A stretch of 13,370 bases of DNA from an uncultured Lachnospiraceae bacterium (lineage in GTDB: Bacteria; Bacillota; Clostridia; Lachnospirales; Lachnospiraceae): positions 1-13,370 of the forward strand of contig CAJUAE010000091.1 in assembly GCA_910583965.1 (NCBI GenBank), in the 5' to 3' direction. Every line of letters begins with the position of its first letter. The first letter of the stretch is position 1. A program made the translations under genes and the position numbers. The notes beneath the pieces were generated by a model, which saw nothing but the letters and a program-made list of their open reading frames with translations, made no database searches and was not told the DNA's origin. Below are positions 7,302 to 13,370 of this stretch, piece by piece.

Positions 7302-7790
7302 ATGCCATATATTATGACACTTGTGTCACTTTTTACAGCGGACAGTATAATAAAAAGTTGGATTGAGAAGAATTGGGGTGCGAGTCAACAGTGCAAACAT
7401 GGGATTGTAATTAAAAAATATCACAACAAAGGTGCTATGTTTAATTTTTGTGATAAAAACCAAGATTTGGTTGCAATCCTCTCTTTAGTGCTCAGTGCAT
7501 TTGTGTCGGGAATCTTTGCAGCGGTATTGCAAAGAAAAGGAGCACGTATACAAAAAACAGGACTTGCGTTGGTTTTGGGTGGTGCTTATAGCAACACTTA
7601 CGACCGTCTAAAAAGAAAGTATGTGGTTGATTATTTCTCTGTAATGATTGAAACAAAAAATATAAGCAATCAATTTTTGCGAAAGCTTGTCGATAAAATC
7701 AATACAATGGTATTTAATCTTGCTGATTTTGGCATTATGATTGGAGCAATATTGTTTGTTATGGACGAGTGCAAAGGCGGACAGGATTAA
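7302..7790 (+). CDS. Signal peptidase II (LspA) family protein, divergent paralogue
   Basis: This 162-residue membrane protein matches lipoprotein signal peptidase, the aspartic protease that removes signal peptides from lipidated prolipoproteins. Family landmarks appear in order: D-x3-K near the N-terminus (Asp14/Lys18), 'NKGAMFNF' (42-49) for the usual N-x-GAAF motif, 'GGAYSNTYDRL' (93-103) with putative catalytic Asp101 followed by V-V-D-Y, and 'FNLADFGIMIG' (138-148) with the second catalytic Asp142. The length is normal and about four hydrophobic segments fit. Departures from the norm are Ser in place of Gly in the G-N-x2-D-R motif and an extended, basic segment at about 113-134. A weak GTGTGGGG precedes the ATG. 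Because it follows a lipoprotein gene, it may be dedicated to that substrate. A housekeeping lspA would normally lie elsewhere, which cannot be checked here. Confidence 0.85.
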   Translation: MPYIMTLVSLFTADSIIKSWIEKNWGASQQCKHGIVIKKYHNKGAMFNFCDKNQDLVAILSLVLSAFVSGIFAAVLQRKGARIQKTGLALVLGGAYSNTYDRLKRKYVVDYFSVMIETKNISNQFLRKLVDKINTMVFNLADFGIMIGAILFVMDECKGGQD

Positions 7791-7800
7791 CCTGTCCGCT
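7776..7800 (+). terminator. Strong hairpin spanning the stop codon of the LspA-like gene
   Basis: GCGGACAGG (7777-7785), loop ATTAA and CCTGTCCGC (7791-7799) form a perfect 9-bp GC-rich stem, extendable by a G-T pair. The TAA stop (7788-7790) lies in the loop. It is followed by ACTTTAT rather than a clean T run. It is probably a terminator or 3' stabiliser ending this transcript before the convergent kinase gene. Confidence 0.55.
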
Positions 7801-7938
7801 ACTTTATACACACGCGTATCCAAAAGAAAAATGTCATTAGAATCTGATGGACGCTTGGTGCGGGAGTAAGAGAAGATAAACATTCTCTATTTCATTGCAC
7901 AGAATCATCCAAGAGAAATAAGTCACGAATCCTATATA

Positions 7939-8871
7939 TTATACAGTGATAACGGTTCCGACTTTGGCGTTAATAGCAGCAGCTGTTTTATTTAAGGAAG
8001 TGATAATGACTTTTCCATTTGGAATTGCCTCGAGGTAGGATATCGCAGCTAGAATTTTTGGCAGCATATCTGTCTCGCCAAACTGTCCTTCTATAATATA
8101 GCGTTTTGCATCTGCGACAGACAATGTTTTTAAGGGTTGTTGATTTTCCTTCTCAAAATTGAGATAAACATAATCGACACTGGTAAGGATTAAAAGCGCA
8201 TCTGCTTTAAGATCTGTGGCAAGTTTTCCAGCAATACAATCTTTTTCAATTACTGCGGATGCTCCTTTTAGCACATGGTGTTGTTCGATTACAGGAATCC
8301 CTCCTCCACCGCAAGCGATGACAACCTGATCTGCGTCAGAAAGCGTTTGGATAGCCGCAATCTCAACAATATCAATTGGCTGAGGTGCTGCGACGACTCT
8401 GCGAAAGCCATCAGGTGTTTCAAGAACATAATTTCCCTTATTGACTTCGATATCTGCATCTTCCTTGGACATGTAACGACCAATTGCTTTTTGCGGAGCA
8501 TAGAAGGCTTCATCATAAGGGTCAACGGTTACTTGGGTTAGAATTGTGCTGACTGGAACGGAGATGCCACGACTTAAAAGTTCTGATTTTAGCGAATTTT
8601 GAATGTCGTACCCTACATAACCTTGGCTCATTGCAGAACATACACACATAGGTGCAGGCGTGTAGTCAGAATAGACACGATGGAGTTCTGTCATTGCCTT
8701 GTGTATCATGCTTACTTGATGTCCGTTGCTATGCGTAATGGTTAGTTGGTAGTTTGCTTCCACTAAATCCGCCAGTGCCTTTGCTGTTTTTTTTACTGCA
8801 TCAAGCTGTGCAGATGTGTTAGAGCCCAGCGCGTCATGTCCCAGTGCAACAACGACTTTCTTTTTGCTCAT
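7939..8871 (-). CDS. Carbamate kinase-like protein (amino acid kinase family), altered active-site loops
   Basis: This 310-residue cytosolic protein is clearly related to carbamate kinase, which makes ATP from carbamoyl phosphate and ADP in arginine or agmatine breakdown. Full-length family features include 'AMSQGYVGY' (80-88), 'ACGGGGIPVIE' (186-196), E-K-D (209-211) with the conserved Lys210, 'VDYVYLNF', and Pro261-Lys262. Three loops differ from the standard pattern: GGNALG is G-H-D-A-L-G (11-16), HGNGPQ is H-S-N-G-H-Q (47-52), and the GSMGPK loop is E-T-D-M-L-P-K (256-262). Lysines are kept, but loop glycines and the Asn are lost, so activity or substrate may have changed. AGGAGG precedes the ATG by eight bases. 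No arginine deiminase or carbamoyltransferase gene is adjacent, so arcC should not be assumed. Confidence 0.85.
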   Translation of the reverse strand: MSKKKVVVALGHDALGSNTSAQLDAVKKTAKALADLVEANYQLTITHSNGHQVSMIHKAMTELHRVYSDYTPAPMCVCSAMSQGYVGYDIQNSLKSELLSRGISVPVSTILTQVTVDPYDEAFYAPQKAIGRYMSKEDADIEVNKGNYVLETPDGFRRVVAAPQPIDIVEIAAIQTLSDADQVVIACGGGGIPVIEQHHVLKGASAVIEKDCIAGKLATDLKADALLILTSVDYVYLNFEKENQQPLKTLSVADAKRYIIEGQFGETDMLPKILAAISYLEAIPNGKVIITSLNKTAAAINAKVGTVITV

Positions 8872-8903
8872 ATAATTTTCCTCCTAAAAATTGGACTTCT
8901 TAA

Positions 8904-8932
8904 ATTGTAACAGTTCCTAGAATAAAAAACAA
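8904..8932 (-). promoter_or_regulatory. Sigma-A promoter of the carbamate kinase-like gene
   Basis: On the minus strand TTGTTT (8927-8932) and TACAAT (8904-8909) are exactly 17 bases apart, with the -10 box about 20 bases before the AGGAGG ribosome site. The spacing and the good -10 box make this the most convincing promoter of this divergent region. Confidence 0.5.
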
Positions 8933-8938
8933 TATCAT

Positions 8939-8967
8939 TCATAAAATACGAAAAAAGCCACATACTA
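8939..8967 (+). promoter_or_regulatory. Possible forespore (sigma-F/G type) promoter of spoVAE
   Basis: ACATACTA (8960-8967) fits the forespore -10 pattern CATnnTA. It is preceded after 15 bases by TCATAA (8939-8944), a partial match to the -35 pattern. It lies about 90 bases before the SpoVAE start. spoVA genes are under sigma-G control in Bacillus, which supports the reading, but the -35 match is weak. Confidence 0.3.
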
Positions 8968-9058
8968 ATTAGCATATAAGCAACTGCTAACAAATGACAA
9001 GCTAGATGTTTTTTGCTAACAGTTCCGAAATCAATAGGAAAGGTAAGTGGTTTTTTAT

Positions 9059-9421
9059 ATGATGGATTATATCAATGCGTTTTGGGTTGGGGGATTGGTC
9101 TGCGCCCTCGCACAGATATTTTTGGACCGAACGAAAATGCTTCCTGGACGCGTGATGGTGCTTCTTGTCTGCACAGGAGCAATCATAAGCTTTTTTGGGT
9201 GGTATGAGCCTTTTGCAGAATACGCGGGAGCAGGTGCTAACGTGCCATTATTGGGATATGGAAATATCTTGATGAAAGGTGTGAAGGAGGCTATAGACCA
9301 AGACGGTTTTATTGGATTGTTTAAGGGAGGGTTTACAAATGGTGCAGTGGGATGTAGTGCCGCGCTGATTTTCGGTTATCTTGCGAGTTTGATATTCCAC
9401 TCTAAAGTGACCAAAGCATAA
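9059..9421 (+). CDS. spoVAE: Stage V sporulation protein AE (SpoVAE/SpoVAEb)
   Basis: This small membrane protein has about 119-120 residues, the usual family length. SpoVA proteins form the inner-membrane channel that loads dipicolinic acid into the developing spore and releases it at germination. Recognisable features are 'INAFWVGGLVCALAQIF' at the start, 'YEPFAEYAGAGANVPLLGYG' in the centre and the glycine-rich 'GLFKGGFTNGAVGCSAALI' before the last membrane helix. The start is uncertain: ATG at 9059 or 9062 matches the family N-terminus, while an in-frame GTG at 9047 directly follows AGGAAAGG (9036-9043) and would add four residues. Unlike the usual spoVAC-AD-AE cluster, no other spoVA gene lies next to it. 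It is divergent from the kinase-like gene and convergent with DUF5721, ending 11 bases from it. Confidence 0.9.
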   Translation: MMDYINAFWVGGLVCALAQIFLDRTKMLPGRVMVLLVCTGAIISFFGWYEPFAEYAGAGANVPLLGYGNILMKGVKEAIDQDGFIGLFKGGFTNGAVGCSAALIFGYLASLIFHSKVTKA

Positions 9422-9432
9422 CCATTTTTCAA

Positions 9433-9942
9433 TTATATTTCCTCAAAATCCAGTCCGAAATCGGATAATAACTGGCGCATATAAGCATCCCATAGTTTAT
9501 CAACACTTTTGTCCATAACAAATGTTGTAAATGCGCTACCAGTGATGCAAGTTACTTTTCCGTTGTCATATCGGATATTGAGCACGAGGGAACGAATCAG
9601 ATTGGCTGCAACTCCGCATTCTGGATTTGCAGCTATTTTTTCAATGAGTAGTGGCGCAGCGTGGAGTATTACTTTAAAAGAAACAGGGGTCTTTTTTCCT
9701 TTGATAAGTTGCAAACAAAACGGACGAATATCTTGCCAACAGGAGAAAGTAGTGGACTTTTCTTCGCTTTCAAGTAGTTCAAGTTCCTCGTTCGTATAGA
9801 AATCTTTGACAAGATGACCATCAATATGAAAAGTGTTGTAAGTAGTGATGATGGCTTCCTCTACCAAAAAAGAATCAAACTGTTCCGATAAGAGTAGCGC
9901 GTTCATAATATTTTTTGTTATTTTAATTTCTAATGCAATCAT
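9433..9942 (-). CDS. DUF5721 family protein
   Basis: This 169-residue soluble protein of unknown function resembles the DUF5721 family that I associate with Lachnospiraceae. Typical segments are the start 'MIALEIKITKNIMNALL', 'SEQFDSFLVEEAIITTYN', 'FHIDGHLVKDFY', and 'CWQDIRPFCLQLIKGKKTP' with 'SFKVILHAAP'. The start at 9942 is chosen because AAGGAG lies just upstream and the family begins at this Met. An in-frame ATG at 9990 would add sixteen residues with no ribosome site and unlike the family. It has no signal peptide or membrane helix. It is transcribed alone, convergent with spoVAE and divergent from degV. Its role cannot be inferred from its neighbours. Confidence 0.82.
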   Translation of the reverse strand: MIALEIKITKNIMNALLLSEQFDSFLVEEAIITTYNTFHIDGHLVKDFYTNEELELLESEEKSTTFSCWQDIRPFCLQLIKGKKTPVSFKVILHAAPLLIEKIAANPECGVAANLIRSLVLNIRYDNGKVTCITGSAFTTFVMDKSVDKLWDAYMRQLLSDFGLDFEEI

Positions 9943-10001
9943 GAGTTCTCCTTTTAACAGAGTTATTGTTTCAATAAAAAAGTAGGACAAGGTACTGTAT
10001 T

Positions 10002-10030
10002 AGTATAAAGGTATTTTTAGGAAACTGCAA
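10002..10030 (-). promoter_or_regulatory. Candidate promoter of the DUF5721 gene
   Basis: On the minus strand TTGCAG (10025-10030) and TATACT (10002-10007) are separated by 17 bases, about 60 bases upstream of the start at 9942. The -10 box matches five of six consensus positions and the -35 box only the TTG. Confidence 0.35.
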
Positions 10031-10047
10031 GTATTTGTAAAAAGTGC

Positions 10048-10076
10048 TTTTCAAATAATGTGATATATGATAAGAT
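10048..10076 (+). promoter_or_regulatory. Possible promoter of the DegV gene
   Basis: TTTTCA (10048-10053) and TAAGAT (10071-10076) are 17 bases apart in a very AT-rich stretch 60 bases before the gene. Several alternative -10-like hexamers overlap here, so the exact site is uncertain. Confidence 0.25.
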
Positions 10077-10135
10077 TATACATAGTTATCGATACTAGAT
10101 ATAGTGGTTTTGTAAAAAATGAGAGGTAGATACTG

Positions 10136-10975
10136 ATGAAATATAAGATAATAGTTGACAGTTGTTGTGAGCTTCCACAGAATTTAAAAAATGATGTGCG
10201 GTTTGAAATTGTACCACTTACGCTGATTGTGGGAGACAATTATGAAAAGGAAGATAACATGGAGTTTGATCAACGGGAATTTCTTGATGCAGTGGCAGCA
10301 TGCCCCGTGTGTCCAAAGTCAGCTTGCCCTTCTCCAGAGCGATATCAAAAAGCATATGAAACGGAGGCAGAGCACGTGTATGTAGTCACGCTGTCATCAA
10401 AGCTTAGTGGCAGCTATAACAGCGCGGTTCTCGGAAAAAATTTATATCATGAAACATATGGGGAAAAAGATATCTATGTTGTGGATTCCAAGTCCGCAGC
10501 TTGTGGTGAGACACAGATTGCCTACAAACTTATGGAGCTAGAGGAAAAAGAACTTACATTTGCAGAAATTATAGAACAGATTGAACAATTTGTAAAGGAT
10601 ATGAACACATATTTTGTGCTGGAAAATCTGGATACACTTCGGAAAAACGGTCGACTTTCTGGCGTTAAGGCACTTGTGGCATCCACACTTAACATTAAGC
10701 CAGTGATGGGAGCAGACAATGGTAGTATTATTCAACTTGGACAAAGTATCGGCATGAAAAAGGCGCTGGCAAGAATGGCAGAAACGGCGATTGAACAGGC
10801 TGTGGAGGCCGGAAGAAAGCGGCTGATGATTACACACTGCAATAATCTGAAGGCAGCGGAATATGTTCGACGTCATATTGAAGAAAAACTACATTTTAAG
10901 GAGACTTTGATTTTGGATGCGGCAGGAGTGAGCAGCATGTACGCCAATGAGGGCGGTGTAATTGTCACAATATAA
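10136..10975 (+). CDS. DegV family fatty-acid-binding protein (FakB-like)
   Basis: This 279-residue cytosolic protein belongs to the DegV/FakB family. Members bind a fatty acid and, where the partner kinase FakA is present, present it for phosphorylation and entry into phospholipid synthesis. Family signatures in order are 'KIIVDSCCELP' (4-14), 'KSACPSPERY' (61-70), the Ser/Gly-rich ligand-binding loop 'TLSSKLSGSYNSA' (85-97), 'VVDSKSAACGE' (115-125), and 'ENLDTLRKNGRLSG' (163-176). The start has GAGAGG nine bases upstream. The C-terminal 'SSMYANEGGVIV' replaces the more common H-x-GPG ending, a variant I associate with clostridial members. The gene is monocistronic with a terminator downstream. 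No FakA-like gene is nearby, and the bound lipid cannot be predicted. Confidence 0.92.
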   Translation: MKYKIIVDSCCELPQNLKNDVRFEIVPLTLIVGDNYEKEDNMEFDQREFLDAVAACPVCPKSACPSPERYQKAYETEAEHVYVVTLSSKLSGSYNSAVLGKNLYHETYGEKDIYVVDSKSAACGETQIAYKLMELEEKELTFAEIIEQIEQFVKDMNTYFVLENLDTLRKNGRLSGVKALVASTLNIKPVMGADNGSIIQLGQSIGMKKALARMAETAIEQAVEAGRKRLMITHCNNLKAAEYVRRHIEEKLHFKETLILDAAGVSSMYANEGGVIVTI

Positions 10976-11032
10976 TGATGTGGATAGAAATATAGTATGG
11001 ATTAGACAGAAGCATTTCCTATTCAATGAAAT

Positions 11033-11073
11033 ATCTCCCTTCGATCTTCAAGAGGAAAGGGAGATGTTATTTT
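11033..11073. terminator. Intrinsic, probably bidirectional terminator after degV
   Basis: ATCTCCCTT (11033-11041) and AAGGGAGAT (11057-11065) form a perfect 9-bp stem with a 15-base loop, followed by GTTATTTT on the plus strand. On the minus strand it lies directly after the stop codon of the remnant at 11067-11150 and is followed by ATTTCATT. It separates the convergent DegV and LytTR units. Confidence 0.6.
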
Positions 11074-11150
11074 GCTCGTGTAAGCAAGTAAAGAAGATTG
11101 TTGAGTTGCTGATATTCTTCCTCTGAGCGCTCGTATACACAGAAAAGTTC
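11067..11150 (-). pseudogene. C-terminal remnant of a minus-strand gene
   Basis: Minus-strand reading gives 27 residues, beginning 'ELFCVYERSEEEYQQLNNL' and ending '...LLTRAK', before a TAA at 11067-11069 placed exactly at the terminator. A stop (11151-11153) sits immediately upstream in frame, and no start or ribosome site is visible. The acidic helix with paired Leu resembles the last helix of MarR-type regulators, but such a short piece cannot be assigned. It may be what is left of a gene once co-transcribed after the LytTR gene. Chance is the alternative. Confidence 0.35.
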
Positions 11151-11190
11151 TTATTTGTCACACAGAATAATTGTATTTTCAAGAAAAAGT

Positions 11191-11904
11191 TTAATTCTGT
11201 TCATCAATTTCTTGTTTTAGCCATTTGTATTCGCGATAGCGCAGGAGAGAAATTTTAAATTCTCTGGAATCCTGCATTATTACAGAGATGGGCATGACAG
11301 CAGTAACATATTTAAAATTGACAATACTTTTGGTATTGACGCGTTCAAATTCCTCAAAAGGTTCAAAAATCTGACGAAGTTCTTCTATTTTTTCTGTAAC
11401 CTCTATTGAAGTACCATCAGTCATATGTAGTTTGCAAATATTATTTTCCTCGAAGGCATACATAATCGTATATTTGGGGATACTGCTGACAATAGAGTTT
11501 GTGTGCACATTAATAGAGATAACATGTCCAACTACATTTGCGTCACCCAACGCAAGGAAATCAGGAAGTGGGTCTGGTATGTAAGGCTTTTTTGCATGTA
11601 CTACATAGTCTGGCAAATTTGGAATGGTAGTGTAATCAATCTTGTCAGAGTACAAAATTAGTGGGGCGTGATAACCCATCTCGTCAAGATGTGCGAGAAT
11701 AAATTCCACAATACCCGGTTCAGAACTCATATCCATAAAGATTAGGTTATATTTCAAAGGATTGGCGAGAAAGTGCATTTTTTCGCCGTAGGAATCTATG
11801 TACAAAATATTTGGCGTGCCTGCACGCTTGTCAGATTCTCGGGAGAGTAGCCGCTCTAGGTGTTTGCGGTCTGCTACATTGTCATCACATATCGCTACAT
11901 GCAT
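11191..11904 (-). CDS. LytTR family response regulator
   Basis: This 237-residue protein has an N-terminal receiver domain (about 1-115) and a C-terminal LytTR DNA-binding domain (about 140-235). Receiver landmarks are the acidic pair Asp7/Asp8 in 'AICDDN', putative phospho-acceptor Asp58 in 'LIFMDMS', Ser86 and Lys106-Pro107. The LytTR part shows 'ICKLHMTDGTSIEV', 'FERVNTKSIVNFKYV' and a closing 'LLRYREYKWLKQEI'. The receiver is loose around Asp58, without the usual M-P-x3-G. The ATG follows AGAGGTG at ten bases. Two-component LytTR regulators usually have a sensor kinase next to them, but none is seen here, and the downstream sequence on the same strand is only a gene remnant. Targets are unknown. 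The long noncoding region upstream is one place to look for its own binding sites. Confidence 0.85.
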   Translation of the reverse strand: MHVAICDDNVADRKHLERLLSRESDKRAGTPNILYIDSYGEKMHFLANPLKYNLIFMDMSSEPGIVEFILAHLDEMGYHAPLILYSDKIDYTTIPNLPDYVVHAKKPYIPDPLPDFLALGDANVVGHVISINVHTNSIVSSIPKYTIMYAFEENNICKLHMTDGTSIEVTEKIEELRQIFEPFEEFERVNTKSIVNFKYVTAVMPISVIMQDSREFKISLLRYREYKWLKQEIDEQN

Positions 11905-12180
11905 GATTTATTTACACCTCTTTTATTTGAATTTTTCATTTACATTCTTTGTGATTGCAATTCATCTATCCGCCAAACTAAAAATTTTCTTTTTGATACG
12001 CAGAAAATCATTGTATTGACAGACGCAAAAGTATATCATTTGAGTGTCCAACAAAGTGGATAATATATAATATTCACAAAATTATAGATAAAGAAGCAAG
12101 TTGCTTTGTTACTATTTCTATAATAACATAAAAATAATGTTGAAAACAAGAGTTATTTGTGGTAAATTATTATAAAAGAT

Positions 12181-12338
12181 AGAGAAGGTGTTACTTTTCA
12201 CACCCGCGCCAAAGTAGTGGGAATCATGCGCCAAAATGCTTGCCTTTTAGCATTTTGTGTGCAAAATCTGTTATAATTCACACCTCAATAACTTATAACA
12301 TGATAAAAACTGGCGTGGGTGTGAATTGTAACGAGAAG
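12181..12338. repeat. Palindromic repeat element, copy 1 (MITE-like)
   Basis: The unit from 12190 to 12332 is bounded by 22-base inverted repeats (12190-12211 and 12311-12332, 19 of 22 positions matching), each starting GTTAC at the outer end and containing TCACACCC. Inside is a second hairpin: GCGCCAAAATGCT (12228-12240), an 8-base loop and AGCATTTTGTGTGC (12249-12262), with one bulged T. GAGAAGG flanks both sides (12182-12188 and 12333-12339). The architecture suggests a non-autonomous palindromic element or structured RNA. No coding potential is seen. Confidence 0.6.
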
Positions 12339-12419
12339 GTTACTTTTTACGTTCGTATTTGTATGGTGTCGGAGTTCGCACCAAAATGTCTTTTGTGTAC
12401 ATCAATTGTAACAGAGAAG
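12333..12419. repeat. Palindromic repeat element, copy 2 (shorter, diverged)
   Basis: Directly adjoining copy 1, this shorter unit again begins GAGAAGGTTACTTTTTAC and ends CAATTGTAAC (12403-12412), followed by another AGAGAAG (12413-12419). Its inner hairpin CCAAAA tgtc TTTTG (12381-12395) keeps the copy 1 layout, including the bulged T (12396) and an A-T pair where copy 1 has G-T. The outer TCACACCC part of the inverted repeat has decayed. Confidence 0.5.
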
Positions 12420-12426
12420 AAATAAA

Positions 12427-13263
12427 TTATTGAAAGTTTTGATGTGAGGCCATATTTTTTCTAAATTTTCCAGGAGTCAAGCCAATATTTTTGTGAAATT
12501 GCCGGCAGAAGTGCTCGGCATTTTTGTAACCACACTGTTCCGCAATTTCTGTAATGCTTTGTTCTGTGTAGACAAGCAAGTCTTTCGCTTTGCGGAGACG
12601 AAAGTCAATTACGTCATTCATGCAAGAAATACCAAACTGTTGTTTGTAGAGCAGTTGTAAATGGCCGGGACTAATATGTAACTGTTCTGCCATATATTGT
12701 ATTGTCCATGGAAATTGTGGATTGTTAGAAATTTGCCTGCGTAGCATCAAAAGGGTGTGGTCGTGCGGAAAAACTGCATGGTGTAGCACATCATCACGCA
12801 ATTTCAGAAATAAGATGCGCAGCAGTTGAGCAATGACAGGGTTATTGTTTTCGTTTGACTGATTTGCACAGCCATCTGCTTTTGCGTGGTGGAAAGAGCG
12901 GGAAGTGCCTGTCCACAAGGAGGTTTCCCAAGTAAGGAGCTGTATAAGATTGTGGCAATAATCAGGGTCTGAGATAGGAAATGGACGGTTCGTTTGCGGA
13001 AAGTTTTGTACGAAAGTTTCATCTGATGAAAAACGTACCCAGTCATCACTGTAGATGTCTGTGCTGGCACTGTATCGTATAGGAGTATATGGTGGATACA
13101 ATATGGCACAGTGCGCAGGGTATTCTTCTATCATATCATCAATATAAAAGCGGGCAGGTGTGTGAGTGACTAGAAGGAGATAACAATTGTAGCCTTCTGC
13201 GACTTCAAAAACAAAGTCATCGGGATGTTGAGCATCATAACCAGTAAAATGAATATAATTCAT
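12427..13263 (-). CDS. AraC family transcriptional regulator
   Basis: This 278-residue regulator has an N-terminal cupin-like sensing domain (about 1-110) and a C-terminal AraC DNA-binding domain (about 180-275) with two helix-turn-helices. The first is 'IQYMAEQLHISPGHLQLLYK' (188-207). The second is 'ITEIAEQCGYKNAEHFCRQF' (237-256), followed by the family signature 'GLTPGKFRK'. The start at 13263 is supported by AAGGAG just upstream. The frame stays open for 28 more codons, but those cover the promoter and look non-coding. Its N-terminal half ('YCYLLLVTHTPARFYI'-like pattern, 'ILYPPYTPIRY') is typical of AraC regulators that sense a small molecule, often a sugar. No metabolic operon is visible in the window, so the regulon is unknown. 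Confidence 0.9.
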   Translation of the reverse strand: MNYIHFTGYDAQHPDDFVFEVAEGYNCYLLLVTHTPARFYIDDMIEEYPAHCAILYPPYTPIRYSASTDIYSDDWVRFSSDETFVQNFPQTNRPFPISDPDYCHNLIQLLTWETSLWTGTSRSFHHAKADGCANQSNENNNPVIAQLLRILFLKLRDDVLHHAVFPHDHTLLMLRRQISNNPQFPWTIQYMAEQLHISPGHLQLLYKQQFGISCMNDVIDFRLRKAKDLLVYTEQSITEIAEQCGYKNAEHFCRQFHKNIGLTPGKFRKNMASHQNFQ

Positions 13264-13290
13264 AAGGACTCCTTTATTTGTTTTTTTATT

Positions 13291-13320
13291 ATTATAACAG
13301 AAAGAATTTGTTGTTCGCAA
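13291..13320 (-). promoter_or_regulatory. Sigma-A promoter of the AraC-type regulator gene
   Basis: On the minus strand TTGCGA (13315-13320) and a perfect TATAAT (13291-13296) are 18 bases apart, 17 bases before the AAGGAG ribosome site (13268-13273). This is the best -10 box in the window and supports the translation start at 13263. Confidence 0.55.
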
Positions 13321-13370
13321 TACACACTTACAACATACCATAAGCACCCAATTTGATAGTTCATTAGGAG

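Larger units (their letters stand above)
11905..12426. other. Noncoding 522-base region between two regulator genes
   Basis: No credible gene lies here. 11905-12180 is very AT-rich and should contain the LytTR promoter, although I found no well-spaced -35/-10 pair on the minus strand. It holds a near-perfect small palindrome, AAGCAA g TTGCTT (12094-12106). 12181-12419 holds two adjacent palindromic repeats, listed separately. The last bases adjoin the AraC stop codon. Confidence 0.6.

Noticed and set aside
7869..7888. AGAGAA/TTCTCT hairpin between the LspA-like and kinase-like genes
   Set aside because: The 6-bp AT-rich stem has no T run on either strand, so it is too weak to call a terminator.
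9013..9207. Alternative frame overlapping the start of spoVAE
   Set aside because: It overlaps spoVAE in another frame, lacks family resemblance, and has no ribosome site.
12016..12037. Consensus TTGACA at 12016-12021 as a plus-strand promoter
   Set aside because: There is no -10 box at 16-18 bases, no plus-strand gene downstream, and the next gene is on the minus strand.
12094..12106. AAGCAA/TTGCTT hairpin as a terminator
   Set aside because: The loop would be a single base, the stem is AT-rich, and no gene ends next to it.
12181..12419. Repeats as a CRISPR array or riboswitch
   Set aside because: There are only two unequal copies with terminal inverted repeats and no spacers. The region is not in sense orientation to a leader of a downstream gene, and no known aptamer core is recognised.
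13264..13347. N-terminal extension of the AraC regulator to an ATG at 13347
   Set aside because: The extra 28 codons cover a good promoter (TTGCGA/TATAAT) and the AAGGAG site. The extension is Cys/Lys/Asn-rich and unlike the family.

Overview
This 13.4 kb window looks like chromosomal DNA of a spore-forming Clostridia, most likely Lachnospiraceae and probably gut-associated. The evidence is AT-rich sequence with strong AGGAGG ribosome sites, a SpoVAE sporulation protein, a DUF5721 protein (a family I associate with Lachnospiraceae), a DegV protein with the 'KSACPSPE' variant, and a MATE pump of the usual gut clostridial type. No rRNA, tRNA, CRISPR array or complete insertion sequence is visible.

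Layout. 1-92: what looks like the right end of an IS200/IS605-type element with its TnpB guide (omega/re) RNA, lying immediately upstream of a MATE efflux gene (111-1472, +). 1467-2681 (-): a Tyr/Cys-rich, probably TPR-like protein, convergent with the MATE gene and sharing the palindromic stop CTATAG. 2682-3417: no intact gene, but decayed coding sequence including a lipoprotein signal peptide with an early stop. 3418-5922 (+): a three-module enzyme made of a compact UvrD-type SF1 helicase, a RecB/Cas4-type PD-(D/E)XK nuclease and a DnaQ-like DEDDh exonuclease. 6034-7134 (+): a lipoprotein with an Asn/Thr-rich tail. 7302-7790 (+): a divergent signal peptidase II paralogue. 7939-8871 (-): a carbamate-kinase homologue with altered nucleotide and carbamate loops. 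It is divergent from a stand-alone SpoVAE gene (9059/9062-9421, +). 9433-9942 (-): DUF5721. 10136-10975 (+): DegV/FakB fatty-acid-binding protein. 11191-11904 (-): LytTR response regulator without a visible kinase. 11905-12426: noncoding, with two tandem palindromic repeats. 12427-13263 (-): AraC-type regulator.

How the genes fit together. 8 to 13.4 kb reads as ordinary core or peripheral genes in single-gene units. The part from about 2.7 to 7.8 kb behaves like an accessory segment: decayed genes on its left, then helicase-nuclease-exonuclease, lipoprotein and LspA-like protein all on the same strand. The lipoprotein and LspA paralogue make a plausible substrate/processing pair. Whether they work with the helicase protein is inference. 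The helicase-nuclease-exonuclease is the best candidate for an undescribed DNA-processing or genome-defence enzyme here. All gene families were assigned by reading motifs by eye, without database searches.
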